DNA of 64,000 nt, from the NCBI RefSeq assembly GCF_003709565.1, contig NZ_QNRC01000017.1, positions 24,901 to 88,900 on the forward strand, read 5' to 3'. Origin of the DNA: Paracoccus sigandri. GTDB taxonomy: Bacteria; Pseudomonadota; Alphaproteobacteria; Rhodobacterales; Rhodobacteraceae. The first letter of the stretch is position 1. Every line of letters begins with the position of its first letter. Positions 54,780 to 63,896 of the stretch are shown piece by piece. The notes under the pieces are model-generated. The model saw nothing but the letters and a program-made list of their open reading frames with translations. It was not told the origin of the DNA and searched no databases. The translations under genes were made by a program, and so were the position numbers.

Positions 54780-55399
54780 TGGCACGCATCTATTCCTGGG
54801 ACGGCATCGTGCCGGTGATCGACCCCATGGCCTTCGTCCATCCCGAGGCGGTGGTGATCGGCGACGTGATCATCGGCCCGGCGGTCTATGTCGGTCCCTG
54901 CGCGGTGCTGCGCGGCGATTTCGGCCGGATCGTCCTGCATGAGGGCAGCAATGTTCAGGAAACCTGCGTGTTTCACAGCTTTCCCGGCAAGGACGTGGTG
55001 GTCGAGCAATCCGGCCATGTCGGCCACGGGGCGGTCCTGCATGGCTGCCATATCGGCCGCAACGCGATGATCGGCATGAACGCGGTGGTCATGGACGAGG
55101 CGGTGGTGGGCGAGAACAGCATCGTCGCCGCCATGGGTTTCGTGAAGGCCGGCGCGCAGATCCCGTCGAATTCGCTGGCGGTCGGATCGCCCGCCCGAGT
55201 GGTGCGCGAGCTGTCGGCCGACGAGATCGACTGGAAGCGGCGCGGCACGGCCATCTACCAGCGCCTGGCGATCGAGGCCGGCGAAAAGGTCGCCCCGGCC
55301 GAGCCCCTGACCGCGGTCGAACCCGACCGCCGCCGGGCCGAGGCCCCGGCCTATGATCCGCTGGTCCTGTCGCGGGCGGGGTTCCAGGGGACGGGGTGA
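54779..55399 (+). CDS. paaY: PaaY hexapeptide-repeat thioesterase
   Basis: 206 residues from ATG 54779 (TGATG overlap). Left-handed beta-helix repeats are visible from about 20 to 150: VHPEAVVIGDVIIGPAVYVG, HGAVLHGCHIGRNAMIGMNA, VVMDEAVVGENSIVAAMGFV. Three histidines of the gamma-carbonic anhydrase-like metal site are present (HSF, HVGHGAVLHG). PaaY hydrolyses toxic CoA thioesters formed by the pathway. Last gene of the operon. Confidence 0.93.
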   Translation: MARIYSWDGIVPVIDPMAFVHPEAVVIGDVIIGPAVYVGPCAVLRGDFGRIVLHEGSNVQETCVFHSFPGKDVVVEQSGHVGHGAVLHGCHIGRNAMIGMNAVVMDEAVVGENSIVAAMGFVKAGAQIPSNSLAVGSPARVVRELSADEIDWKRRGTAIYQRLAIEAGEKVAPAEPLTAVEPDRRRAEAPAYDPLVLSRAGFQGTG

Positions 55400-55607
55400 G
55401 GGACCCTCAAGCTGCGATGCGGGAAGCGCCCGGCGACGTCGATCCAAGCAAGCCGGGGCCGAATATTCATGTCCTCTGATCGCAAAGATGGTCGCAACCA
55501 TGTCCTCCAGCCGCCGGGCCACGACCTGCGCGTGATCGGGCCGCGCGCGGAGGCGGACCGGCTGCAACGCGGGCTTCACTGGCGCCCGCATCTGGTGTCG
55601 GCCTCAT

Positions 55608-56072
55608 ATGACAGCAATGTCGCGGCCCCCTGTTCGTTCCGCCCGCAGAAAAGCCGGAACCGTTTCAGACGGAAATTGCCCCGGGTTGATTTCGGCCGCC
55701 CATTTCTCGCCCTTTCGCCTGTTTCTCAGCATGCGCGAGGCGATATCCGTCATTCCCGATCGCGACGAGGCGCGTCATTTCCGGCCATGGTATCTCTCGC
55801 CTGTCTGGCCGCAGCATCCGCCCCAGCGAATATTCGCGGGCATCCTGAAAGCCATGGAGCGAGTGGAGGATTCCCCGCCTGATCTGCCGCTCGAACGATT
55901 GGGATATGAAATTCTGGACGGCGATGGCAGCAGCGTGACCCACACCTGTTACGATGCGGTTCCTGTAGACCCGGAACGTCTTGGCGCATCGGCTGGTCGC
56001 TTGGCGGTCGGCGGGAAGTGGCTTCTGGCCATTGATCGTGTGATCCATCCGTGCTGGCGGAACAAGTCCTGA
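55608..56072 (+). CDS. Hypothetical protein, possibly expressed
   Basis: 154 residues, family not recognised. An internal ATG at 55731 would give 114 residues (MREAISVIPDRDEARHFRPW onwards). The stretch from there, with HFRPWYLSPVWPQHPPQRIF and LPLERLGYEILDGDGSSVTH, looks protein-like, and codon use is plausible though lower in third-position G/C than the paa genes. No clear ribosome site. Antisense frames overlap it for most of its length (55665-56574), so strand is not certain. It may be a horizontally acquired or decaying gene. Confidence 0.3.
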   Translation: MTAMSRPPVRSARRKAGTVSDGNCPGLISAAHFSPFRLFLSMREAISVIPDRDEARHFRPWYLSPVWPQHPPQRIFAGILKAMERVEDSPPDLPLERLGYEILDGDGSSVTHTCYDAVPVDPERLGASAGRLAVGGKWLLAIDRVIHPCWRNKS

Positions 56073-56274
56073 TGAGGCGGACGGCGCGAGGAAGGCAACG
56101 CGTGGGGCCGGGCCAGCCGACATGCCAGGCCCAGGGCGTGAGAACAGCCGCTGGCGATGATCTCCGCGGCCGAAGTCTTCGCCCCGACGCTCGAACATCC
56201 GCATTTCTGAAAACTTCCTGGCTCCGCCGTTCCCGCTCGCGAATAGGGTCTTTGATGCTGTGCCGCCGCCGGTA

Positions 56275-56370
56275 ACCTTTCCCTTCCTGCTGATCATGAT
56301 CGGCGTCGCGATCATGCGGGCGCTGTTCCCCGGCATCGTCACCTTCCTGCCCGACCTGTTGCTGGGCTGA
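56275..56370 (+). pseudogene. TRAP transporter large permease (DctM) C-terminal fossil
   Basis: After an in-frame TAA the plus strand reads PFPFLLIMIGVAIMRALFPG, then IVTFLPDLLLG and TGA. A final helix with PFLL.MI.V..M..FPGI..FLP.LL is the usual end of DctM proteins (about 430 residues). The upstream part is not found in frame. Between 56073 and 56555 nothing else is recognised. Confidence 0.45.
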
Positions 56371-56555
56371 TCTCGTCTCCTGCCGGCGCCCCCATCCTTC
56401 CTGCGCGGCGCCGGGTTTGACGGCATCTTCCGTTATCGCTATCAGTTTCCTGGGACAGGCAGATGCGTCGGCAAGGCCCGTCCAGATCCGTTCCCGCGCC
56501 CGTCCGAAGCGGGAACTCTGCCCTGCAATTGCCCAGTCCGGAGCAGCGAAGAAGA

Positions 56556-57986
56556 ATGAAACCTGAAACGTCAATCGGCTTGATCGGCCTTGGAACGATG
56601 GGTGCCGCGCTGGCGCTGAACATTGCCGAGAAGGGCTTTCCCATCGCGGTCTGGAACCGCACCGGCGACGTCACGCGCCGCTTCCATGCCGCCGCCGGCC
56701 CGCTGGCCGAGAGGATCGTCCCGACCGAAAGCCTTGCCGAGCTCGTCGCCGCCATCGCGCCGCCGCGCGCGATCATCCTGATGGTGCCCGCCGGCCAGGC
56801 GGTGGACGACCAGATCGCCGCGCTGGCGCCGCTGCTTTCGCCCGAGGATCTGGTGATCGACGCCGGCAATGCCAATTTTCACGACACCAATCGCCGTGCC
56901 GCCTCGGGTCTGCCGATGCGCTTCCTGGGCATGGGCGTTTCGGGCGGCGAGGAAGGCGCGCGGCATGGTCCGGCCATCATGGGCGGCGGCGCCCGCGCGG
57001 ACTGGGATCGCATCGCCCCGGTCATGGAGGCCATCGCCGCCCGCGCCGAGGACGGCACCCCCTGCGCCACCTGGATGGGCGAGGCCGGCGCCGGCCATTT
57101 CGTCAAGACCGTCCATAACGGCATCGAATATGCCGACATGCAGATGATCGCCGAAACCTACGGCCTGATGCGCGACGGGCTGGGCATGGCTTCCCCCGCC
57201 ATCGGCGAGACCTTCGCCGCCTGGAACGAGGGCGTGCTGAGATCCTATCTGATCGAGATCTCTGCCGCCGTTGCGCGCGCCGGCGATCCTGCGACCGGTG
57301 CGCCGATGCTGGACGTGATCCTCGACACGGCGGGCCAGAAGGGCACGGGTCGCTGGACCGCCATCGAGGCACAGCACCTGGCCACCCCGGTCCCGGTGAT
57401 CGAGGCGGCGGTGATGGCCCGCAACGTTTCGGCCCGCATCGACGAGCGCCGGGCGGGCGAGGCGCGTTTCGGCTCCGGCCCGCAGCGCCTGGCGGTGGAG
57501 CTTGCCAGCCTGGAAGCGGCGCTGATCGCGGGCAAGATCCTGTGCTATGCGCAGGGTTTCGCGATGATCGAGATCGCCGGCCGCGCCTTCGGATGGCACC
57601 TGGACCTGCCGGCCATCGCACGGGTCTGGCGCGCCGGCTGCATCATCCGCTCGGCCATGCTGAACGACATGGCCACCGCGCTGGCCGAGGATTCCGCGCG
57701 CAACCTGGTGCTGGCGCCGTTCTTCGCCGAAAGGCTGCAATCCGCCGTTCCCGCCTTGCGCCGGATCGTGGCGCAGAGCGTGCTGCACGGCCATGCCTTG
57801 CCCGCCCTGGCCACGGGCCTGGGCTGGTTCGACCTGATGCGCACGTCGCGCGGCACGGCGAACATGATCCAGGCGCAGCGCGACTTCTTCGGCGCCCATG
57901 GCTTCGACCGCCTGGATGGGCGGGACGACCACGACGGTCCGTGGAAGATGGGCGGGGAGAGTTCGACCGTTACCGCTGCGAGATAG
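56556..57986 (+). CDS. gnd: 6-phosphogluconate dehydrogenase, decarboxylating
   Basis: 476 residues from ATG 56556, the long (about 470) form. NADP-binding IGLIGLGTMGAALALNIAEK near 6-25, NRTGDV at the ribose-phosphate site, MGVSGGEEGARHGPAIMGGG near 127-146, catalytic lysine in HFVKTVHNGIEYADMQMIAE near 184, and QKGTGRWTAIEAQ near 262. It converts 6-phosphogluconate to ribulose 5-phosphate and CO2 with NADPH gain. It stands alone between fossils; a weak ribosome site (GAAGAAG) precedes it. An in-frame start at 56463 is unsupported. Confidence 0.92.
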   Translation: MKPETSIGLIGLGTMGAALALNIAEKGFPIAVWNRTGDVTRRFHAAAGPLAERIVPTESLAELVAAIAPPRAIILMVPAGQAVDDQIAALAPLLSPEDLVIDAGNANFHDTNRRAASGLPMRFLGMGVSGGEEGARHGPAIMGGGARADWDRIAPVMEAIAARAEDGTPCATWMGEAGAGHFVKTVHNGIEYADMQMIAETYGLMRDGLGMASPAIGETFAAWNEGVLRSYLIEISAAVARAGDPATGAPMLDVILDTAGQKGTGRWTAIEAQHLATPVPVIEAAVMARNVSARIDERRAGEARFGSGPQRLAVELASLEAALIAGKILCYAQGFAMIEIAGRAFGWHLDLPAIARVWRAGCIIRSAMLNDMATALAEDSARNLVLAPFFAERLQSAVPALRRIVAQSVLHGHALPALATGLGWFDLMRTSRGTANMIQAQRDFFGAHGFDRLDGRDDHDGPWKMGGESSTVTAAR

Positions 57987-58419
57987 GCGGCGGCCGCCGC
58001 CGATATTCCCGCCCGGCCCGATCTGCCTTCCGTCGCGCTGCGACGGCGCCAAAGGGGCCGGGCTGGGAAGGGTCATCGGCGAGTGCTGGAACCATTTTCG
58101 AAGCCGCAGGATATGCCGAAGGTTGAAACAGAAAGCCGCTGCTGCTGACAAACAGGATCGGCTGGATCAGATCCGTGGCAGTCGGCGGCCGCTCATATGG
58201 CCCGTTCAGCCGATTGCGAAACGCCGCCCATCAACGGGCCGCGCCGTTCCGTGCATCACCATCGCCATCACAAGGACAAGGCGAGCGTTTCTTCGAGAAC
58301 ATGCCCGCTTCTGACGCCTGTTGCAAACCGGTCAGCTTCGGCGGTCCATCGCAGGGGGCGGGCCGCCGATGCCGGCAACCATGCCGACGGTGGGGGCAAG
58401 CGTCCGGCAACGGTCGAGC
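57987..58419. other. Gap without a recognisable gene
   Basis: No family resemblance or good ribosome site was seen. Open frames are short, overlapping and rich in rare arrangements. Confidence 0.5.
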
Positions 58420-58658
58420 CCATCATCGGTTTCGACGCCGTGATGAAGACGCAGGCATGCCTGGCGACCTGGTTCGAGGTGAATGGCGCGACACTCGTTC
58501 GGACGGCATTCGTTAGCGGGCTGTCCGGCGTCGTCACGCTGGAGGCGGATGGCGAGTTGCAGGCAACGGCGCTGGAGATCGAGGACGGAAAACTCGCCGC
58601 AATCCATGTCGTGCGAAACCCCGACAAGTCGAGGCTCCCGCGTCAGGCCCGGCACTGA
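58420..58658 (+). pseudogene. C-terminal fragment of a SigJ-type ECF sigma factor
   Basis: The frame ending at 58658 reads WFEVNGATLVRTAFVSGLSG, VVTLEADGELQATALEIEDG and KLAAIHVVRNPDKSRL. An ending of the form I-DGKIAAIHVVRNPDKL is characteristic of the SnoaL-like C-terminal domain of SigJ-class extracytoplasmic sigma factors. The sigma-2 and sigma-4 regions are absent upstream, where the same open frame to 58197 has no similarity. A leftover tail. Confidence 0.5.
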
Positions 58659-58750
58659 TCCATGTCCCCATGCCGATGGCAGTTCATCGACGTGACATGT
58701 GCATCCGCGGCCCAAGGGGACCCCGACAACCTGTCGGGCCGATCGCGCGA

Positions 58751-59281
58751 TCAGGCGGGAATATATGTCAGCCTGATCACGTCCTCGCCGATCCGGTCGC
58801 TCGCCGTCAGGCGCAGCGGCGGGCAGGGGCCCGCGAAGAACGGCTTGCCGCGACCCAGCACCACCGGATGGAAATAAAGCCGATATTCGTCTATCAGGCC
58901 AAGCTCGGTCAGGCTTTGCGCCAGGTCCGGCCCGGCGATGTCGATCTCTCCGTCATGCTGCGCCTTCAGCCCGCGGATCGCCGCCTCGATATCGTCCGAG
59001 ACAAGCGCGGCATTGGGACCGACCGATGTCAGCGAGCGCGACACGACCCATTTCGGCTGGCGCTGCCAGGCCTCGGCGAAGTCGCGATCCGCAGGGGTCC
59101 ATTCGGGATGGTCCTCGTCCCAATAGCGCATGATCTCGTAGATGCGGCGGCCGTAGAGGCTGCCCGCCAGGCCGCGCACCAGCTGGGTCCAGTGCTGAAA
59201 CAGCGTGGGATAGGGCGCGAAGGCGTCGTGATCGACATAGCCGTCCAGCGACAGGTTCATTCCGAAGACGAGCTTTGCCAT
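58751..59281 (-). CDS. Dihydrofolate reductase-family / RibD C-terminal domain protein
   Basis: 176 residues from ATG 59281 with GGAGGAGA upstream; a longer frame to 59620 crosses that signal and is rejected. Starts MAKLVFGMNLSLDGYVD, the strand-turn of RibD_C/DHFR-like reductases, then LYGRRIYEIMRYWDEDHPEW, VVSRSLTSVGPNAALVS, and the C-terminal EIDIAGPDLAQSLTELGLID and LYFHPVVLGRGKPFF. These are NADPH-binding reductases of unknown substrate, common beside regulators and sigma factors. The neighbouring SigJ-type relic fits this habit. Confidence 0.87.
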   Translation of the reverse strand: MAKLVFGMNLSLDGYVDHDAFAPYPTLFQHWTQLVRGLAGSLYGRRIYEIMRYWDEDHPEWTPADRDFAEAWQRQPKWVVSRSLTSVGPNAALVSDDIEAAIRGLKAQHDGEIDIAGPDLAQSLTELGLIDEYRLYFHPVVLGRGKPFFAGPCPPLRLTASDRIGEDVIRLTYIPA

Positions 59282-59423
59282 GTCGGCGGATCTCCTCCCC
59301 AGGTTCATCGGAAAGGCTTGTCGCGATGCTATGCAGAAATGACCTTCGTGACAATCCGGCCGCTGCTTGGCGCGGTTCGACCGGCCCGCCCCGGCGCCAT
59401 CGATTGCATGGAGGCCAGTGCGA

Positions 59424-59675
59424 TCAGCCTTTCCGAAAGCCGCACAGGAAGCGGAAGATCGTGAAACCTGCCGCGACGGCATAGAGGAAGCCGCCGATGA
59501 ACAGGATGCCGTAGACGGCAGCAAAGAGATCGCGGTCCTGTTCGTAGGTATGCGGCTCCAGCGCTGCGGAAAAGACGAATATCGAGATGAGATAGCCGAT
59601 GGCGTATCCCAGCAGCCCACATGCGGGCAGAAGCGCGACCAGCCCGACGAAAAGGAGCGCGATTTTCTTCGGCAT
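59424..59675 (-). CDS. Small two-helix membrane protein
   Basis: 83 residues, not recognised. Two hydrophobic segments are clear: IALLFVGLVALLPACGLLGY-AIGYLISIFVF (about 5-36, possibly one long or two short helices) and FAAVYGILFIGGFLYAVAAG (about 51-70), with a basic tail FRFLCGFRKG. Downstream of the secreted-protein gene at 59685 with a 9-base gap, so the two are an operon. Confidence 0.6.
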   Translation of the reverse strand: MPKKIALLFVGLVALLPACGLLGYAIGYLISIFVFSAALEPHTYEQDRDLFAAVYGILFIGGFLYAVAAGFTIFRFLCGFRKG

Positions 59676-59684
59676 GGCGCCTCG

Positions 59685-60017
59685 CTAGAAATCCGTCAGG
59701 TGATCGAGCGAGAACCTGTCGGAACCGCTTTCGCAGATGTGCCAGTCCTTCTCGGCATTGGCCTCGTCGCGGCGGCCGTGGCACCAGCCCCGTTCGTTCA
59801 GCGCCAGCCCGTAGATGATCATCGCCTTGCAGGCGACGACCACCTCGACGTCGCGGCTCGGGTTCCTGAGGCACAGGTCGCCGGCATCATGGTGAAGCTC
59901 CTTCAGCCGGTCGTCGCTCTCGGTCGCCTTGGTGAAAAGCCGTTCATCGGCCTGGGCGGGCAGGTGACTGCCGGCCGCCGCGATCATTGCCATGAGGCCA
60001 AGCATGGTCAGGCGCAA
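59685..60017 (-). CDS. Small secreted (periplasmic) protein, unknown function
   Basis: 110 residues. A signal peptide MRLTMLGLMAMIAAAGSHLP with an AQA-D cleavage site at about 22-24 is clear. The mature part has three cysteines (LCLRN, VACKAM, GWCHG) plus one in HICESG, so two disulfides are possible. No family recognised. GGAGG lies upstream of the start (60020s). Probably exported and cotranscribed with the small membrane protein. Confidence 0.6.
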   Translation of the reverse strand: MRLTMLGLMAMIAAAGSHLPAQADERLFTKATESDDRLKELHHDAGDLCLRNPSRDVEVVVACKAMIIYGLALNERGWCHGRRDEANAEKDWHICESGSDRFSLDHLTDF

Positions 60018-60181
60018 TGGGACCTCCTCCGCATCCGAAAAAGTCGCCTATGCCGGGCTCATATCACAGCCGGGCCTTCGGCGACACAGCCCCGCCATTT
60101 GCACGCTGCCTTGGGCAATTCACAGCCGACGGCCTTTGCCGGCCTGCCGGGCGGATCGACACGGGGCGCGGTTCCGCATAA

Positions 60182-60202
60182 AAGAGAATTAATGATTCTC
60201 TT
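60182..60202. promoter_or_regulatory. Perfect dyad just upstream of the amidase gene
   Basis: AAGAGAAT (60182-60189) and ATTCTCTT (60195-60202) form an 8-bp perfect inverted repeat around TAATG, 12 bases before the chosen start. Its placement over the likely transcription start suits repression by the TetR encoded downstream at 61648. Confidence 0.5.
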
Positions 60203-60214
60203 ATGGAGACGGTC

Positions 60215-61663
60215 ATGAAGACCGAGCAAACCGACACCGCCGACCTGCCGCTGATCGATCTGGACGCGACGGCCCAGGCCGAGATGGTCGGGACCGGCGC
60301 GGCGACGCCGATGGACCTGCTACGGGCCGCGATCACGCGATGCGAGGCGCTGAACCCGGCGCTGAACGCCCTGGCCTCGCTGGATGCCGACGCCGCCCGG
60401 CAGCGCGCGGAACGGCTGGCACCGGGGGGCGTCTTCCATGGCGTCCCGACCCTGCTGAAGGACCTGCTGGCCTGGCCCGGCCTGCCCATCGGGCTGGGCT
60501 CGCGGCTGATGGCGGGACAGGTGGCGCCGCAGGGCTCGGCCTATACCGAGGCGCTGGAGGCCGCCGGGCTGGTCGTGCTGGGCAAGACCACGACCTCGGA
60601 ATTCGGGCTTCTGGGCACGACCGAGCCGCTGGCCACGGGCGCCACGCGCAATCCCTGGGACCCGACGCGCTCGACCGGCGGCTCGTCGGGCGGCGCGGCG
60701 GCGGCGGTGGCTTCGGGGATGGTGCCGGTGGCACATGCCTCCGACGGCGGCGGCTCGATCCGGGGACCGGCGGCGCTTTGCGGGGTTTTCGGCTTCAAGC
60801 CGGGGCGCGGGCGGACCAGGCCGGCGGGCATCCCGCCCGAGGCGCCGCTGGCGGGGATCCTCAGCGATCACTGCCTCAGCCGCACGGTCCGCGACAGCGC
60901 GACATGGCTGCGCGCGACCGAGGCGGAGGGGCTGCCCGATCCGCTGCCCGGACCCGCCGCGCTGGCCGGCGATCCGCCCGCCGGGCTGCGGATCGGCTGG
61001 TTCGCGCAAGACTGTTTCGGCGCGCTGCCCGAACCGGAGGTGCTGGCCGGGCTGGAACAGACCGTCGCGCTGTGCCGATCGCTTGGCCACCAGCTGGTTC
61101 CGGTCGAGGGGCCGCGACTGGACCGCGCGGTTGCGGGCCAGGCGATGTTCGACCTGATGGCGATGACGACGGCGGGCATGATCGACATGCTGGCGCCGGG
61201 GCTGGAAGACGCGGCCGACCTGCTGGAACCCTATACGCGCTGGCTGGCCGATCACGGGCGCGGCTTGGCGCCGTCGCGCATCGGCGAGGCGATGCAGGTG
61301 ATCGCCGCATCCGGCGCGGCGCTGACGGCCTGCCTGGATGGGCTCGACCTGCTGCTGTCGCCGACCATCCCCTTCACCGCCTTTCCGCTTGGCGCCTTCG
61401 CGCCCGGCACCGCCAACAAGGTGCTGCGCGCCCATTTCGAGCGCAGCGCGGCCTATACCGCCCCGGCCTCTCTGGCCGGCTGCCCGGCAATGTCGGTGCC
61501 GCTGCATCTCGCCCCGTCCGGCCTGCCGGTCGGCAGCCATTTCACCGCCCCGGCGGGCGGTGACGCGCTGCTCTTCCGCCTTGCCTTCCAGCTTGAACGG
61601 GCGGCCCCCTGGCTGCCGCGCCTGCAGGCCCTGTCGCGGAACCTGGCATGGCGCAGGTCCTGA
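60215..61663 (+). CDS. Amidase signature-family hydrolase
   Basis: 482 residues from ATG 60215, chosen because GGAG lies 5-6 bases upstream; ATG 60203 is in frame but would place the dyad at the start. The catalytic Ser-cisSer-Lys set is present: lysine in [11 protein letters not shown], and [20 protein letters not shown] with the cis-serine, followed by [20 protein letters not shown] holding the nucleophilic serine. The C-terminal half has the usual [15 protein letters not shown] and [14 protein letters not shown] segments. It hydrolyses an amide; GatA is unlikely because no gatC or gatB is near. The gene overlaps the tetR gene by 16 bases. Confidence 0.88.
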   Translation: MKTEQTDTADLPLIDLDATAQAEMVGTGAATPMDLLRAAITRCEALNPALNALASLDADAARQRAERLAPGGVFHGVPTLLKDLLAWPGLPIGLGSRLMAGQVAPQGSAYTEALEAAGLVVLGKTTTSEFGLLGTTEPLATGATRNPWDPTRSTGGSSGGAAAAVASGMVPVAHASDGGGSIRGPAALCGVFGFKPGRGRTRPAGIPPEAPLAGILSDHCLSRTVRDSATWLRATEAEGLPDPLPGPAALAGDPPAGLRIGWFAQDCFGALPEPEVLAGLEQTVALCRSLGHQLVPVEGPRLDRAVAGQAMFDLMAMTTAGMIDMLAPGLEDAADLLEPYTRWLADHGRGLAPSRIGEAMQVIAASGAALTACLDGLDLLLSPTIPFTAFPLGAFAPGTANKVLRAHFERSAAYTAPASLAGCPAMSVPLHLAPSGLPVGSHFTAPAGGDALLFRLAFQLERAAPWLPRLQALSRNLAWRRS

Positions 61664-62262
61664 AGGAGGAACTGCGGGCGCGGATCCTTCGGGCAGCGGG
61701 GTCGGAATTCGCCGCCCGCGGCTTCGCAGCCGCGCGGCTTGCCGATATCGCCCGGCAGGCGGGGACGACGGCCAGCAATCTCTACAAATACGCGCCCGAC
61801 AAGGAGGCGCTGTTTCTCCAGGCCGTCCCGCCGCAGCTGGCCGCCCGCCACATGAAGCTGCTGCGCGCCCGCCTGGCCGGCTTCGAGCAGGGCGAGGCCT
61901 GGACTTCGCTGACCGCCGAGGGCTCAGGGGCGGCGGCGGCGTTGCTGGCCTTCTGGGCCAGCCATCGCCACGCCGTGGCGATCCTGTTGAGCAATGCCCA
62001 GGGCACCCGCTACGAGCCCCTGCGCGAGCGAATGATCGTGGAAATGACGACCCGCGCCCTGCAACGCTTTCCGCACGGCGGCGATCCGGCGCTGGCCTTC
62101 GTGCTGCGCCGGATCCTTTCGGGCACGCTGGACACGATCTCCGCCATCCTGCGGGAATACGAGCGCCCCGAGGACATCCGCAAGGCGATCCGCCATTTCT
62201 GGCGCTTCCAGCTGGCCGGGCTGCAGGCCCTGCTGGTCGAGGGAAGCCGGGAGAAGGGCTGA
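61648..62262 (+). CDS. TetR-family regulator
   Basis: 204 residues. Helix-turn-helix at about 8-55: ARILRAAGSEFAARGFAAAR, LADIARQAGTTASNLYKYAP, DKEALF. The C-terminal domain is helical and less conserved. Its start overlaps the amidase end by 16 bases, so the two are cotranscribed, and it likely represses the amidase through the dyad at 60182. Confidence 0.88.
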   Translation: MAQVLKEELRARILRAAGSEFAARGFAAARLADIARQAGTTASNLYKYAPDKEALFLQAVPPQLAARHMKLLRARLAGFEQGEAWTSLTAEGSGAAAALLAFWASHRHAVAILLSNAQGTRYEPLRERMIVEMTTRALQRFPHGGDPALAFVLRRILSGTLDTISAILREYERPEDIRKAIRHFWRFQLAGLQALLVEGSREKG

Positions 62263-62447
62263 ATGCAGGTTAAGGGCGGGCGCGGCGGGAAGGCGGCCCC
62301 TTGCGGCCATTCGGCCGCAGTGCCAAGCTGCGCAGCTTTTCCAGCAGCCGCCATATATTTGCCCGGTCATTGCGCGCCGTCCGGGACATTCCCGTCATGC
62401 CCCGCTAGGTTGCCCGGCATGACCCCGCCCGGAAAGAGACCGAAAGC

Positions 62448-63197
62448 ATGACGATCACCAACCAGGATGAGCTTGACGGGCTGAAGGGTATCGGCCGGAT
62501 CGTCGCCAACACCATGCAAACGATGGCCGGGGCGATGGAGCCCGGCATGACCACCCGGGAACTGGACGAGATCGGCCGCACGCTGCTGGCGCGCGAGGGC
62601 GCCGTCTCGGCACCGCAATCCGCCTATGATTTCCCCGGCGCGACCTGCATCAGCGTGAACGCGGAAATCGCCCATGGCATCCCCGGCGACAGGGTGATCG
62701 CGGCGGGCGACCTGGTCAATATCGACGTATCGGCCTCGAAGAACGGCTATTTCGCCGATACCGGCGCGACCTGTCGCGTCGGGCCGGTGCGGCCTTCGCT
62801 GGATCGGCTGTGCCGCGACGGCAGGCGCGCCATGCAGATCGGCATTGCGCAGGTCGGCAGCGATCGGCCGCTCGCCGGCATCGGCAGGGCGATCGGGCGC
62901 TTTGCCGCGGGGCGCGGCTACACGCTGATCCGCAATCTGGCCAGCCACGGCGTCGGGCGGGCCTTGCACGAATATCCCGAGGACATCCCGACCTGGCCCA
63001 GCCGCACCGAGAAACGTCGCATCGACAAGGGGCTGGTGCTGACCGTCGAGCCGTTCCTCTCGGCCGGCGGGCTTTGGGCGACCGAGGGGAATGACGGCTG
63101 GACGCTCTACAGCGAGCCCTCGGCCCCGGTCGTGCAATATGAGCACACCGTCGTCGCGACGGATCGCGGGGCGATCGTCGTTACTCTTCCAGGTTGA
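62448..63197 (+). CDS. map: Methionine aminopeptidase, type I (accessory copy likely)
   Basis: 249 residues. All metal ligands are present: H76 in NAEIAHGIPG near the S1 site, D93 in VNIDVSASKNGYF, D104 in FADTGAT, H167 in ASHGVGRALHEYP, E201 in TVEPFL and E232 in QYEHTVV. It removes the initiator methionine from nascent proteins. The position away from any translation gene (no rpsB, glnD or secY near) and the divergent linker sequence suggest a second copy, possibly for protection from an inhibitor; this is inference. Confidence 0.88.
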   Translation: MTITNQDELDGLKGIGRIVANTMQTMAGAMEPGMTTRELDEIGRTLLAREGAVSAPQSAYDFPGATCISVNAEIAHGIPGDRVIAAGDLVNIDVSASKNGYFADTGATCRVGPVRPSLDRLCRDGRRAMQIGIAQVGSDRPLAGIGRAIGRFAAGRGYTLIRNLASHGVGRALHEYPEDIPTWPSRTEKRRIDKGLVLTVEPFLSAGGLWATEGNDGWTLYSEPSAPVVQYEHTVVATDRGAIVVTLPG

Positions 63198-63644
63198 GCG
63201 TGGCCAGCGATCCGCCGGCTTCGGACGGGAGGTCCTGTCTCAGACCGGTTTGTCGCCTCGCCTCTGATAGTTGATAAGCATATGGAAAATAAATAAAAAA
63301 ATGCGCAAAGAAATGGTGGCGGTAAGAGGTTCGCCCCCTGACGTCTTCGGTGTAAAGCCTGGAACTGCTTTGTCACGCCAGCGCAGTTCATGACACTGAA
63401 ACGCACGAGAATGCACGTTTTCAGATGTCAGGTGAACCAACCGAAATGGGCGGCAACGGCGCAGGGAGGTCCAATCTCGCTAAATTGGGTTAAATTTGGC
63501 ACTGGTGACCGGATGGTGACCGCGAGCCGCCTATTCAAGTGGAAACGATACGATGCGTCCGGGGGTAGCCGATCCTTCGTCCGGAAATTCTATCGCTCCA
63601 AAGCCATTCCTGCTGACCTGCCCGCCGGAAGTTCCCTCGCCGTG
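63198..63644. other. Gap with an AT-rich patch and no supported gene
   Basis: Positions 63270-63310 are unusually AT-rich. A short direct repeat GGTGACCG occurs twice near 63500-63520. The open frames on either strand (such as 63390-63650) match nothing I know. It may be insertion-sequence flank or a former attachment region; there is no direct evidence for either. Confidence 0.45.
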
Positions 63645-63679
63645 ATGTAGAGTCTGCCCAATCTGAAGGAGCAGACGAG

Positions 63680-63896
63680 ATGAGGAAGAGCCGTTTTACC
63701 GATGAAGAGGGGACCGTGGCCCCAGTAGGGCCGCGTAAGCCCCGATGAACAGATTATCGGGATGATCAAGGAGCAGGAGACTGGTTTGCCCACGTCCGAG
63801 CTTTGTCGGAAGCATGGGCTGAGCCCCGCGACATTCTACAAGCTGAAGGCGAAGTATGGCGGCATGGACCTGTTGAGAACGGCGGTGCGAAATTAG
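63680..63896 (+). mobile_element. IS3-family orfA transposase, interrupted and truncated
   Basis: From ATG 63680, with GAAGGAG upstream, the frame reads MRKSRFTDE, the IS3 OrfA start. A 43-base insertion then throws it out of frame to a TGA. Past the insertion the original frame resumes as DEQIIGMIKEQETGLPTSEL, CRKHGLSPATFYKLKAKYGG-MDL, where the helix-turn-helix is intact. It then fuses to LRTAVRN and a stop at 63896, where the IS21-like end begins. The leader TGTAGAGTCTGCCCAATCTG (63646-63665) resembles an IS3-type end. The orfB part is missing. Confidence 0.75.
63707..63749. repeat. 43-base insertion with 8-base direct repeats inside the IS3 orfA
   Basis: The octamer CCGATGAA occurs at 63699-63706 and again at 63742-63749. 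Removing one copy and the 35 bases between restores the orfA frame and its TDEQIIGMI reading. The intervening DNA contains a hairpin (GTGGCCC and GGGCCGC around CAGTA). It looks like a mobile-element footprint with an 8-base target duplication, or a local duplication. Confidence 0.7.

Noticed and set aside
63290..63345. A GGTTCG-like T-loop pattern suggesting a tRNA end
   Set aside because: No acceptor stem, anticodon arm or CCA could be assembled around it.
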